NCBI GenBank assembly: GCA_013396525.1
Contig: VWYX01000008.1
Location: 930,001 to 994,000, forward strand
Reading direction: 5' to 3'
Length of the DNA stretch: 64,000 nucleotides
Source: Chaetorhynchus papuensis
Lineage: Eukaryota > Chordata > Aves > Passeriformes > Rhipiduridae
This document shows positions 1-13,400 of the stretch, piece by piece; the stretch's first letter is position 1, and each line of letters opens with the position of its first letter. The notes under the pieces were generated by a model that saw nothing but the letters and a program-made list of their open reading frames with translations, did not search any database and was not told the DNA's origin. The position numbers were made by a program, and so were the translations under genes.

Positions 1-3000
1 TGTGTATGCTCTTAATGGGTATCTGAGAAAAAAATATGACATAATGCTTGCAAATAAATTTCCCCCATCACACCACCATCCATTTTAAATTATATCTCTT
101 GAGAGTTTTCAGCTATTTTCTTTGCTTTCAAACACAGCTTCCCTGTGAGTCTCCAACTATGAAGTGGAGAGCTGAATTCAAACTGCAGAGAAATCTGTTA
201 GAAGATGCCTGGAGGTATATGTGGCACAAAGACATGGGAACTTTATCTTCTTTTCTGGCTGCTCTGAACTGATTGTGGGGATTAATGATTTATCTCTCTT
301 TAAAGAACTCCTTGGAGCTACATAGTCTCAAATCAGATAAAGTATATACTATTCCTCAATCAGGCACCTGCCAATTTAGATTCAGGCTTTAATCTGGGCA
401 GTTGTAGTTTTACAAAGATTTGACTTCAAGAAAAGTTTCCTGAGAGATATCATCAGTGTTCATCACTTTTCCAAAACCTGTATGATATTCCTTCTGTTAG
501 CCTGGAATGATTATGAGAGGGAGAAATAGCAGAAGTCTACCTTTCTGCTGAGAACAGTGCACAGCCACACCTCTGTCCTGGGTAGGTCCCTTGAACAGTG
601 TGTAGGGCTTGAGCTGGCTTCTGACACAAGGACAAATGTTGCCTTGGAGAGTATCACAGACACATTTCCTCCAGTGCTGGTTACCAGCAGGTGCAGGGAA
701 AGCGGGGAGCTCCCTCATCCAACCAGTTCCAGTTTGCTGCAAATTTACATATCTGTGCAGAAAGGGAGCAAGGGGTTAGTCAGAAGCAGAAATGCGCCAT
801 ATTGGTCCCTAGACCAGTGTTTAAGAGCTCAGTACAGGTGTTTGTGGAAATGCACCAGAGACAATGTGGCTCAGTGACATTAAATCTGATTATTGACTCC
901 CTTGTAACGAAGTCAATGGGAGTCGTCGTGTTGAAAGCATGTTTGGTGTAGATACTTGTCTGATTCATGTCCTTATTTATATGAATCCATCGTGGGATTT
1001 GCTGGGTAAAAAGTGGGATCTGGGGTAAAAAAGAAAACAAGCCATTTATCCACACATACAATAAAAGAGAATTCACACACAGTCAGAGGTCTGCCAAATG
1101 CAAGACAGCTCCAGAGAAAAATGGCATTGTAAACCACTTCATAGCTTAAAAGAAAATAAGCTGGGTGTACAACAAGGTGGTAACCATCTGCTTGGCTTCA
1201 GTGGGAATTTCCCCAGAGTAATCATTGCAGGGGTGGATAGATCATGAAATAAAGGAATTTTTTTCTATCTCTGGTAATTAAATTTACTGGGTTTCTGCAG
1301 AACAGTTCCTGGCACAGAGTAAGACATGTAGATGTAATACCTTATCATGGTAAAGCTACATAATTACAGTGATAAACAAGCCCATTTAGTTTAGCAGAGT
1401 CTCACATTCTGTCTGACTGACAGACCTGAATTTGTGACAGATCATAAGTCCATTTTTTGTAGTCGTGTCAAATTTCTCATTCAGCCACTGCTCCACGCAC
1501 CAAAATGCCTTTCCTTCTCACAGCATCCAAGACAAATATCTGCTTGGTGTAGTACCAGATCTAGGAAGCTAAAATTAGAAGGGGTGACCCTATTTGCTTC
1601 ATTCTTCTTCGTGACATTCAGACTAAGCAGTTGACCTTTACACAGGTCTTCTGTGAAGTTGGGAGCAGGGAACATGAATCAAAGAGGTGGAGGTCTGTAT
1701 GACCTTGTAATAAATTAATATTGTCCTTAGACTTGACGCTTTTGGACCTGCACCGTAAATTCTTGCTCAGGGTGTAAGTTCAGACCTACTCCTGGTTTGC
1801 TTCTGCTGCGGAATCTGGAATTAATATTGCAGGTAGTGATTCTGTTATAATGCAATTAGAATTAAATATTGCTGTCAATCCAAGTACATTTAATTAAGCA
1901 ATCTTTACAGAGCAGTTGGATGCTCTGAGGACTACAATACAGTGGCCTGGAATTGTTCGAGCCTTCTTTTTCTTTCTTTTGTATTTCCATACTTCTGCAT
2001 TTCAGCTTCTTTTGCCCTGGTAATTTAACACTGTGTCACATCCTCACAGCTGACCTTTAGAGGACAAGAAGCTGGGACCATTGTGTTGGTTCTGTGCTTT
2101 TTCCCCCTACAGTTTCATATAATACATATTAGATTTCCTTTTATTTTCTATGTGAAACGAAACCAACCTCGAGAGTTACACGGTGTCAGAAATAACATTT
2201 TGTTGAATCTTTTTGAATATGCTAAGCTTTATATTTCCAGTTTCTATGCTAAGTGGAAAAGGCCAAAAGCAGTAACAATAATTATCCAGTGTTGTCTGTA
2301 CTGTTAATTAAAAATTAATAAATTGCATGTTGAAACAAAGATGAATAATTTATCTCCAAGACAAGGAAAATCCACATTCTGGCCATATTTTCTCACAATA
2401 CTTCAAATACAGAAAGTAATTGTCTCCCATAAAAGAGTTTAAAATTATATTGATTATATATCTTAAATGTAAATATTGTCAGGTGATTTTACAGAGACAG
2501 AGAAAAAAACAGAAATAAGGAAATATTTTTAGAATGGGTGCTTATTTTATCTTTTGCAGTGTTTGATTGACTTTCTACTGTGCTGTTTAGCAGTATCATT
2601 CTGAGTAATCAGAGCCAGAGGAAAAATTACCAATGAGCAAGAAACCAGCTTCTCTAAAATTCTCCGTACTCCATGAGCAGTCTTTGAACATGGGGGCTCT
2701 GGCAGCATTTTTCTTTCCAGGAGCACAACGAGGATTCTTTGCCTTGTGGCTGCAGGGCTGAGATTCCACCGGGGTTGTCTGAGCTCTGAAGGGCACCAGA
2801 GGAACCTGCAAGCCCTCAGACAAACCCAGAACTCAAGATTTTGCTACACTTCTTTTTCTCTAGGCATCCTGATTGTTGCACATTTGGAAAACATCAATGT
2901 TAGATGAATTTGAGTTGGACCGTGAACAACCTGCTTATTTACAGGGCAGTCCCACTGCTTGAATCCATCCACAGAGAATTCCCAAGCTGGCATATACCCT

Positions 3001-3559
3001 AACCCACACAGCTTGAGTGGTTTAAAGATGCTTCTGTGTATACAATATTTTGGTCTGATGTGACTTTCAGGGTGACTTTCAGCCCACAGTCTTTAGTAAT
3101 TTCCTGAGTTCTTTATCAATCTTTACAAACACGGTATTTTGCACTAAGAGGCTGCCTAAGAGACTCCGAGTGCAGCTCCCATTAGAATTCAGCAAAGCAG
3201 AGATGTTCCCACCTTCTCAGAAGGCTGAAAGCTCGGGCTGTCTGTCCTGCAGGGCAACACGGCTGTGCTACAGTTCTGCAGGATGTACCAGATGTATTCA
3301 GGGCAGGAGCTGGCCTGGGAACCAGGGGAGGTGAGGAGCAGATGCATCATCCCCTTCTCTGGGGAGAGATAAGCCGGAGGCTGTGGGGAGAGAGCAGCCT
3401 CTTGAAGCAGTGCAGCAGAAACCCCCAGGGAACACTGAATCTGTGCTTTGGATCCTTAGGGCAGGGTGTTGCAGATTTTTTTTCTCCGTAATGCGCATTT
3501 TGAGATAAATACCAGTTGCAGTGAAGCGTTTTCTATGAACCAGTGTGTTAGAAAAGGGT

Positions 3560-4080
3560 CAAACTGCTGATGTGCCCATTACCGTGATAACCCACCGCTG
3601 GGCAGCGGCCACGCAGCCATGTGGAACACGAGCCGCCTCAATTACCGGGGAACGCTCCGAGTCGCATGGGGCTGGCTTTAAGAGCAGCAGAACGGCCGGG
3701 CAGGGAACGGGGCTGGCACCCTCTGACTGATGATGGACTGGCTGTGCAAGCTTTAATTAGCCAGCGACAAGGCAGAATTACAAGCGCTGTTTTACTAGCG
3801 CAAAGTAAATACTTGCTCTCCTGCTTTGCCCATCCCTGAAATTTATTAGGCACTTGGATGTGTCCATGCCTCAGAGCCAGGGAGGCAGATGCTGGGGGAG
3901 TGAGAAGAGGCTTTTGCAACCTGACCCCTCAGGAGGAATAGCTGCAGCCAAGCCTTTTACGCTGGAACATTTTTCTGAAATATTTATGCCCGATCACCCG
4001 TTGTTGTTTACCTCAGTGCCTCCTCTCCTCGCTCACCCAGGGCTGCCTTATCAGACAGTCTTTGCTATTTAGGAAGCAGA
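3560..4080. promoter_or_regulatory. Candidate conserved non-coding (enhancer-like) element
   Basis: A CpG-containing stretch (3,590-3,720) passes into sequence with a homeodomain-type core CTTTAATTAGCC and dense AT/GC-mixed motifs to about 3,850. No frame looks coding and no repeat family is recognised. The texture resembles a conserved non-coding element, but that cannot be shown without a cross-species alignment. Confidence 0.22.
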
Positions 4081-4526
4081 GAAAAACAGTTAGGAATCTG
4101 AAATTAGAGAAAAGCCGTTTTGGCACACGCTGAAGCTTCCACTAAGAGACCTGCGGGGAATTAATTGTCAGGCAGGAAAGGCTGGGAGCGGGGACTGGCA
4201 GGTGCCCCAGCAGTGCCATGGAATCATGTGGAGGGCAGAATTCCCTCATCTCGGCAGGCCCGACTGCTGTGGATTTAGGTAGGAACTGCTTTTCAGGACC
4301 AGCTATTGTTGTTTCACCCAATCCATGCTGGATGCCTTCCCCTTGGCTGCTTGCAGAAAGGGCAGCTGCAGCCTCAGCAGTAACTACAGCAGCCACCCGC
4401 AGCAGGGACACAGGGAAAAGCCTCAGAGCAGGAGGCAGAAAGTAGGTTAACCTGAAAGATGAGAGTGGAAATACTGCTCTTATAGACATCTTTCTTACAG
4501 AATTTGATATATTCACTTTTTAGTGG

Positions 4527-4545
4527 CTCAGAAGCAGAGGGCGTT
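4527..4545 (+). promoter_or_regulatory. Weak CTCF-like motif
   Basis: AGAAGCAGAGGGCGTT has the GCAGAGGGCG core but two mismatches on the 5' side. It lies downstream of FHIP2A. Confidence 0.2.
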
Positions 4546-5209
4546 GCTTTGCATCGTTGTCAGTGAGGAGGGAGCTGAACTCCGTCCCTTCAAGCTCCCC
4601 TCTGTGACCTGTCTGATTGCTGTAGGAGAAGGGAAGTCCAAAGAAAGTCAATATGGATAAAACCCTGTTGAATCCTGGTATTGGTCAGACTGCTGGTGGA
4701 AGGGCACAACCTCCCTTGGGTCACAGGTTTAGCTGAGAATAGCAGATTTGTCCTTTTCAACAATTTTGCAAGATGAGGTGCTTTTGCTGTGGGATTTTGG
4801 GGTTGCTTTGATCAGTTTTGGGTTGTTTTTTTTTTTTTTTCTGTGTCTAGATCCAGGCTGCCTGAAGGTAACCACGTGTTTGCCAGTGATTTTAGTGAAA
4901 TAGGAATTTGACCTTGAAATATGCTGAATTCACAGGCTATATAAACTACAGTATTTTGTATAATTGCTCTAAATCCAGACAGACAGAGAGCTGATAGTAC
5001 ATTTCCCCACTGCAAACACATCTGCTGAAAAGCATGAACCTTGGTTTAAAGGAAAGCCACCCTTGCTGATTGTGTGTCCCCCATCTTAGATGGGGAGTGG
5101 AAGGAGAATTGAGATCAAACACACTTTATTGACTTTATTCCTTCCTTAACTAATGGGCAAACTTCTGAAAATATGCACAGTAGCCTTTTTATGAAATATG
5201 AAAGCGAGC

Positions 5210-5480
5210 ACTAAATTACAATCCTCAAATCACCAATTCAGAGCCCACAGAAATATTTTTTTTCCATTTCTTCATCTATAATTTCCGGGCTGAAGCTCTA
5301 GCCATTAATAGCAGCTACATCATTACAGTGCCTGACACTTCAGCAGCACCCTCATCCATTTCAGTCATTGATCCACTAATGTGCGCCGGATGAGAAAGGA
5401 AAAGGGCGGCTCATTCATCCTCCCCCTCCTTCCTCCTCCTCTCACCAGGTGGCAACCATTCACCCATTGCTTTAAATCCC
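5210..5480. promoter_or_regulatory. Candidate conserved non-coding element
   Basis: A non-repetitive, non-coding stretch with motifs such as CCATTAATAGCAGC and CATTACAGTGCCTGACA. It is proposed only on compositional texture. Confidence 0.15.
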
Positions 5481-6909
5481 TATCAGATTTCAGAGGCTCA
5501 GTGTTAATTGTCCCTGTACAAGGACTGACCCCAGACAGTGAAACTGAAATTAAAGTAACGGGGCCGTGGAAGTGGGTGAAGTGCTACAGGAGGGGATGGA
5601 TCTGCACCTGCTTTCCTTGGCCCAAAGACTGCAGACAGCACTGGAAATCACAACAGAGCTGGAGCTGCAAAGTGCACTTGTAGACATGGGGTTCTTCCTG
5701 GAATATGAAGCCAAGCAAGGAAAAGAGTAGGAGAAAAGCTAAATAATTTAGGCAGTAAGATTAAAGGTACAGCAGAAGAATGATGCTACTTTGAGTAGCA
5801 TCAGCTGCACAAGTAATTCTGTAAGTCCAGTTGCATATGGAGCAAAAAAATATCCTTCCCATGGACATCCATATTGCAGCCCTGTGTTTGGATATTCTTC
5901 TGATTTACAGAGATACTGAGCTGAAAGATACGTTGCTTATGCCTGTAGCTTGTTGGGATTTTCTAATCCAGAAATCTGATTTTAAAAATTTTTTACAATC
6001 TAGCCAACTAATCTGTAGACACATTCTTGCTTTCCCTTTCCACTTTTTGCTTGGTACAGCTATTCTTCTGGTCTGATATTCCTTATCTTTATATTGCTCA
6101 TTTTGGGGATCAAAGGGCAAAGGAAATAAAAATCCTGTTATTTTTCAAAGGTCCACACAGCAGTAGATAATTGGTTTCCAATCAAGCCCAGATGTCTCTG
6201 ATCTCCAAAGTCCTCACAAAGAACATTTTGCTAAGACACAAGCATGTGCTTTGTAACCCCACCAGGAGATCCAATTCTGAAAGTCTGCAATTACCTGAGC
6301 AGTGACACTTATCAAGATGAGAAGGACTGATAACAATGCTGTGTTTTTACACCATCTTCCATTACACTTGCATTAATGGCATGTAAGTACACCCTTCTGA
6401 GGAAATACTTCCAGTAATATTTCTCTCATGCTGTAGTAACAGAGGTGATGGGTCATGCAGCAGGGTCAGGAACAACAACCAGCCTCTTCCAGCTCCCCAG
6501 ACCATGGCCCAGCCACGTGAGCACCCTTCCTTTTCAGAGATTACTGCTCTTTCCAGTTCTGTTCCATGGAGACAAAGGGAAATGTGCTGCCCATTCCCAC
6601 CCCCGTTCACGTTTCCACCTCTGTGCAGCAGTTTATAACCTTTGCCTGTGCTGGTTGAACTTTGTGGGCTGTGGAGCAATGACCAGTGTAATGTTGTTTA
6701 TGTAACACAATGCCCAGCAGCTAAGGATATGAACTTTTGAAAACCATCTTTGCCACCAGAAAAACTGTGATGTGAAACTATGCCCGTGTTCATCTTTGCA
6801 AGGACTTAATCTTTTCTGTCACACTGAATCTTTGTGACCTTCCCCTCAACTTCCCTTATTCAATAAATGCCCTTCTCTCTCCCCCCACACTCACACCCAA
6901 CTAAGTATG

Positions 6910-7201
6910 AGTGGGGGGTTGGTCTTTTCTCCCAGGTGACGAGAGGAAAGGGCCTCTCAAGCTGCACCAGGGGAGGTTTAGATTGGATGTTAGGAAAAAT
7001 TTCTTCACCAAAAGGGTGGTCAGGCATTGGAACAGGCTGCCCAGGGAAGTGCTGGAGTCACCATCCCTGGCTGGATTTAAAAGATGTGTGGATGTGGCAC
7101 TTGGGGACATAGTTTAGTGGTGGCCTTGACAGTGCTGGATTAATGGTTGGACTTCATGATCTTAGAGGTCCTTTGCAACCTAAATGATTCTGTGATTCTG
7201 T
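6910..7201 (+). mobile_element. CR1 LINE, 3' end fragment with remnant of the pol C-terminus
   Basis: The sequence is a typical avian CR1 tail. It includes a remnant of the ORF2 C-terminus (6,911-7,117, containing VRKNFFTKRVVRHWNRLPRE) that is still open in one frame. The end carries the CR1 3' signature, ATTCTGTG repeated, at about 7,187-7,201. It is a 5'-truncated copy, as most CR1 insertions are, and lies in the intergenic region downstream of FHIP2A. Confidence 0.93.
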
Positions 7202-7275
7202 ATGAAAAAGCAAAATGTGTTCATGCCTCAAAAACATGAGATATGGTTGAGACTGATCTTGGGTTTGTAGGAATC

Positions 7276-7355
7276 TCTCTGTTTTTTCTTTTTCCCCTTC
7301 TCTTTTCCTTTTCTTTCCTTTTTTCTTTTTTTTTCTTTTTTCATTTTTCTTTGCT
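7276..7355. repeat. Polypyrimidine tract
   Basis: Almost pure T/C on the plus strand (TTTTTCTTTTTCCCC type), directly after the CR1 copy. Confidence 0.85.
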
Positions 7356-9029
7356 AGTCTTCATGCCAGGGCTGCCCAGAAGCAAAAGTGTTTTTTATGT
7401 ATCAAGGCAGCATTATTTTGTGCAATCTGGAGAGGCAGAGTGCGCAAGATGCACAGGTGTATACTTGTGCATGCGTACCAAAATCTATAACTGACTCTGC
7501 TTCTTTAAATAAACAGAATACATTCATTTAGCTTAAAATAGGACTCCTGTCAAGCTCCTGCCCTAGAGCAACTACCAATTGCACTGTCAAAATCACTCTC
7601 TGTGGTTCTGAATAGGTTTCTTAATGAAAGAGCAACATTAGCTCTTTAGAACATTTTGTCCCTGAAGGATGCAGCAGCAACAGCCACGGAATGATTTCTG
7701 GCTCAGACATGCTTATAAATGGTAGAACACATAATGGTTTAAATTGTGATTATCAGCTCCCTGGAAATGCCTCACAACAATGATTCAGGGAACCAAGAGA
7801 CAAATGGATACTAAGAATGGTACCCACTGATGAGAGCTTTGTTTCCCACATGCACACTGACCCCCTTAAGAACAATTATGGTGCGAGTATTTTGTCACTG
7901 AAACAATGCAAAAAACAGGGAATGAAATTATTTGGGACCAAATCCAAAGAAAAATATGTTCTGGTGAAATGCAATTTTAATATTTGCTGGATTAAATAAT
8001 GATGAGCATCTGAATGAAATTCTGTGTTTCTATTTTAGCAGTCTGGTCATACCGACTGTCACAGTAGCAATTTTTTATTCTGGATAAACCTGGAGGCAGT
8101 AGCAGAGTGGAATATGACTCGAGTAGATATGTGTATATTCAAACCCAAGAAAAACAGCTTTTCTTATAAAATGCATGGTTGGAGACAGGACTTAGGTGTT
8201 CTCCTGTTTCTTTAATAGGGATGGTGTGGCTGCTCTCAGCTAAAGTCTCCCAGTTGGAGCTACAGCACCATTTAAATGTTGAAGAGTGGTATTTGCCAAC
8301 AGCCTCATGCATATCCCCAGTCTGGGCTCCAGACAGATTTCAGATCAAATGTCACTGTTCTCATGCAGGAAAAGCCCTCAAGCAGCTTTTCCACAGCATG
8401 GAGGGTATCAGGATCAAACCCAACAACAAAACAGATGACATTTTTCCAGAAGATAAAGTATCTGTCCCTGCTTTGCCAGAGTCTTCTCCCTGGCTGCAGG
8501 AGACTAAACTTTTCCTGGTGTGTCTGATCCTCTTACCTCCTATACCTGCAGTCTGTTCCAAGAGCCACTAGCAGCTCAGATGCAATTATTACAGAAAGAA
8601 GCATCTTTGTCTAGGCACAAAAAATTTCAGTGCAAATAATAGAACAGTCAAAAGTGCTCTTCCTACTTTTTCCCCCGTTTTCTGATGCTGTGGTCCTTTT
8701 CCCTGCTCCTTGGGACTTTGTGGTCTGCGCTGTCATGGTGGTGGTGGTGCTGAAGGTCACCGGTGTCTTTCACTGGGGAGCCTTTCCCCAGGAGGACTGT
8801 GATGTTCATGGGGATAGTTTTGTCTCAAAGACCCATTTGGGTTCATTTATTGTTTGCTAACCCATTTTACACCTTGCAAACTCAGCACTAAACCTATGGC
8901 CCATTACTAGTGATGGCAATACAATACAGCAGAGATACATGGCTACATTATTATGCTATTTTTAAGTTTCTCATCCAGCTCAGACCCTGGTAATACATTA
9001 CTCAAGGCAGGGGACCAGCAGAACATCAG

Positions 9030-9260
9030 GAGTTAACTTAATGAAAGCCAGCTCATTCCATATTGCACTCGGGATTGGTGTCTCCTTGGCTGTTTATAAA
9101 ATTCCATGGAGCATCTGGAATAAATGGTACTGAATTAATACAAAGCTATAAATAGGTTAATCAGGTGGAATCTTCAGCTGCCGAAATAGTAGAGTTACAC
9201 AATTATACTGACCTTGGCTCGTTATGGTGCAAGTTTTCATTATCAAATTTCAGTTCCAAC
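9030..9260. promoter_or_regulatory. Candidate conserved non-coding element
   Basis: Non-repetitive sequence containing a MEF2/TATA-like AGCTATAAATAGG and GGTTAATCAGGTGG (E-box-like CAGGTG). Coding potential is absent. The call is compositional only. Confidence 0.15.
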
Positions 9261-10392
9261 TTGGAGAACTTCTCTATCTGGCATCTGGGTCATCTTGCTC
9301 TTGCAGTCCACACTTTTCCACTGAAGTAATAAACAATGAGGCCAGTGTTGGAGCAATTTCTTAGGGGCTTCTGGGAATTGTTCGTATGGTCACAGAAAGT
9401 TTTTCTAGAAAACTGAGGAAAGACTAAGAAGTCAAGCCCCTTCCACCAAACAGTTTAATACCTGAAGAACTGAAAAGATTAATTTCACCTATACAGCTTG
9501 CACTTTAAAAATGTAAATGAAGTCTATACATGTAATTCCTCTGTGACAGCTTCCTCTATTAACAGACTAAGTCATCCATCTGTCACAGGGAGAAAAAACC
9601 TATTTGCCACTCAAAAGCACAAACTCAACAAAATTGCTCAGAATACTCAGCATCACCTCAGTGCGTGGTTAGTAAGCAAACTGCTTAAAAAGAACTAAAC
9701 AATTGGCAGCACCAGACAGGGATCAGGGCTAAAGAGCAAAATGTGCCTTGAAATGGCATCAACTGTTGCAGATGCTGGCTGGGATTATTAGCATGGCATT
9801 GTTTACAGTTCCCACACCTTTGCTTCTTCCTGGAACAAAATGAAATACAAAAAGAATGGTTTTCAGGATAAGTATATATATATATGTCATAATCCAGAAG
9901 TATCCATCATGATGTATTTCCATTTTCTACCCCAGAAGTAAAAGGTAGAAACTTTTTAGGTTGCAGCTTTTCCCTTAGACGAGACCAGCCAGAACAATCC
10001 TTGCCAGAATCTCACTTGAGAGACAAATTGAAGAGAGAGGAAGCCATGGTCCTGTCCCATTGGTGACCAGATCACATTTAATCACATCAAGGCATCTATT
10101 TTTTCATCATTCTGTTTGGTTGATGTTTAGAAACAAAAAGGCAACCCCATTTTAGAAATTTGGCAATTAGAATTATGTTAATAGATCAAATTGAAATTTG
10201 GGATTAATTATAAAAGGGGGGGAAAAGGGTTTGTGCTCACTCTTGATCTTCTAGGATGTAAAAATAGGTCTGGTAAGCGTATTTGCCATCTTGGAATCAT
10301 CAAGGTTTATTGTGATTTATTGGCTGTTATTAAACCAACTCCTTATGTAATGATCTAAGCTGAGATCATGGCTCCAGGGAAGCAGACATTTA

Positions 10393-10415
10393 ACACACAC
10401 ATATATATATATATA
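10393..10415. repeat. (CA)n(TA)n microsatellite
   Basis: Four CA dinucleotides followed by about seven AT dinucleotides. A longer, irregular TA-rich stretch lies nearby at 10,741-10,820. Confidence 0.85.
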
Positions 10416-13400
10416 GCATGAAACTGCTCACACAATTTTGATGCATGATTTAGCCAGTATTACTACTACAGTTTTGGTGAAAAGTCAGGGAACAGCAGAG
10501 CTGTTAATGGAAGGTCTTATTTACCAACAGCAAAGCAGCCTTCTGGTGGATGGCTCTGTGGGGGTAATACTTCAATTATACTGGTTTCAGTATGTATCAT
10601 ATATGATCCTGGTAAGTTTTTGCCAATGTAAACAAGGATGACTGTATTTTCATCCCATTTTCTTCAGGCTTTGGTTCCTTAGTAATTTGTGTGTGATTGT
10701 GGGAACAAAGAAACAGCAAAAAATAATAAATTTTTGAGCAGTTAGAAATATTATAGATATGAAATATATATTTACGTCTATAATATATATGACATACATT
10801 ATATAACTATATATGAAATATGTTTCTCCTCTCACTGGTTAGTCTTTACTTCTGTGGTAACACTTTAAAATGCCCTCTGAGGGTTACCAACTGCTGTATT
10901 TCCCTTGGTCCCAGACAAGTTGTCCCACACATGCCAGTGCTGATCCAGGTCCTGTTCCTGTGCTGAGCTGGTACCAAACACAGCTGTTGGGAAGCTCAGA
11001 ACTGCTGCCAGGTCAGTAGAAGACTCCTGTTTAGGTGTCTTTCTTTTAAACATGTCCAGGCTATCCAGTTTTCTTCAGTAACCACTTTTTTCCTAATTTT
11101 CATTCCTGTTTTTCCTTCTGAAAAAAACATTATCAGAACTGCCAACACAAGTTTGCAAAGCAGAGTGAAGACTGTGTGCATTTCTAGTGACAGCAAAATT
11201 TCCATAGATTTCAGTGTGTCCAGGTTTTCCTTCTGACCACTCCACCACGTTTGCTACGCAGATGGGATTTCCTCCTGTACAGATCCTGCAGCTGGACCTG
11301 GGTGGGCAGAAACAGCTCTGATTTTATCCATGCTGCCCACAACCCTCCCTGCCTGCTGAGCTGCACAAACTGCTGACTCCTGAATCCTCAAGGTGAAGGA
11401 CAAGACAAAAAACATTTTCAGAGATTTGAAAGGATGGAATTAACAAGGCAGGAGAATGTGAGTCTAAAAGCCAGGATAAACAATACAAAGATTTTTTTTC
11501 CTTTCAGGAAGCTGAAAGGAAAACTGTCTGGAAATGTGCAGTGTTGATGGACAGCCTGCTAACAGTAAAAATAGGAGTCTCTGAAAACGCTAGGAAATAA
11601 AAATTCATGACCCAAATTAAGAAATATGAACTTGACAGGTGCTTCCCGTGGATGTGGAGATGAGGGAGATAGAAGTGGGTTTCTCAGGTAAAGGATAATG
11701 ACGATGCAGAGAACAGGTGATTTGTTTCTCCTCTCCAAGGCAGCTCAGCAGGGGGGGATCCTGCTCCGCTAATCAAGGCGTGCCCCCGCTGCGTGCGATG
11801 GGTGCTGCATCTGCAGAGCGGCTGCTGCCAGTGAGCGGCAGTCGGAAAAGCTGAGAATTGCCTTCCTCAGATTGCAGCAACTTCCCTCATTTACAGGAGA
11901 CGCTCAAGTGGATCAGTCCATCTCCCTGCTTTCTAGCAGAACAAACCCAGGTCATGCTGGAATCGTTCATTAGCTGGGAGTCTGAGGATGTAAATGTGTG
12001 TTTGCCTCACTTCCTCACCAACACAGGCTGCTTCCCTTGTGAAACATTCCATGTTTTGGCTTTAAAAGTGTGAGGTTACAGGCTCCTTCCACTTCTGGTC
12101 TAGCGACCATTCAAGGTCAGGAAGTTTTCACTGACAATGAATTTCAGTTTGCCTCGATGATGTTACTTCATTCATAATTGCATTCTCATAAATTAGGTTT
12201 TCATAATTCTTTCAGTCTTGCTGCTTAAGTCTTCCAAATCTTTTTATTGGGAACTGATGTTCCTCTAACCCTAAGCCATAATTTAACTATGCTAAACTTA
12301 GTTATCTCTGTTGCTCTCCTCTCTAAAATAAGATCTTTTGCTATTTTCTGCAGAACTTCCTGTATGCTGTATCTTGTTACATGTATCACACAGCATGAAG
12401 ACTTACATTTTTACCTGCTTCATCTCTCCAAACTGGAACTGGAATCCTACACACCTTCAAACATGTAACACAAATGTCACATTTCTGCCATGATCAGGGC
12501 AAACTGCTGAAGCAGCTTTATCCTCACTGTCTAGGGCTCCCTGTGGAGGATCCCCTCCCTCTTCAGAGGAGAACCATGCACTTTAAAAAAGGAGTTTCAC
12601 CTTTCTGAAATTTAAGGCGGTTAAGAGAATATGTTTCTACAGCCTAGCACAGAAACAGAGTCCTCCCTTCCACGTGTTTCCTTATTTTTCAGCCTGTAAA
12701 AGGTATCACCAGAGGAAGGGGACACCACACAAACCCCTACTGAGTTATGGCAAAGCCAACGAGATGTGTTTTCTTTTTCTGTCGAAGTTACAAGACACTG
12801 GCAAAGTTGTGAGTTCCACAGCACTGTTGTGGCAATTTTACACCAGCAGCAGCATTAACTGTAATAAGCAGCAGGAGTTCAATGAAGCATAGTTCAGAAT
12901 GTGTGTGCCATCCTAGCAAGGGCCATCAAATAGCCCAGTGAGATACCACGTTCCAAGGTGCATCTTTTTATCCTCATAGATCTGACTCTAAAGGCACCCA
13001 GTCCAAACATATAAAATTTAAAATTTCACACTCTCTTTTTTGGCATTCCCAAGAAGCTTGTGACACCTGACCATTTAAATCCACCATATGCTTCACTTGA
13101 TTCCTGAACTGCTCTTTAGTTCTTTCTCTCACCATTCAAAGGGAACATCGGCTGATAAAGGATGCACCAGGAACACACAGTTTAGGCTGAAAGGGCTCAT
13201 ACAACCTGGGACAGATTCACTTCATTGAGCATTAATCCACCTTAATCCAACTGGATCACATACTAAACCAGCAAAATCCCTGAGGCTTTGAAAGCACCAG
13301 TTCTGCTGATATTTAAAGGTTAACAAAGTCAGTAGATCCTGTGCTATTTGTATCTACACTGAGAAATCTGTACGAGTTAATGAATATGAACTAGAGACCA

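Larger units (their letters stand above)
1..6909. other. Gene-poor DNA downstream of FHIP2A
   Basis: I see no coding exon, RNA gene or recognisable transposon. It holds a poly-T run at 4,826-4,840, a weak CTCF-like motif at about 4,527 and two possible non-coding elements described separately. TRUB1 is the next gene beyond FHIP2A in mammals as I recall, but none of its exons could be found here on the minus strand. Confidence 0.6.

Noticed and set aside
8179..8571. 130-codon plus-strand open frame
   Set aside because: No recognisable family, no CpG island or splice context, and ordinary composition. A chance frame is the simplest explanation.
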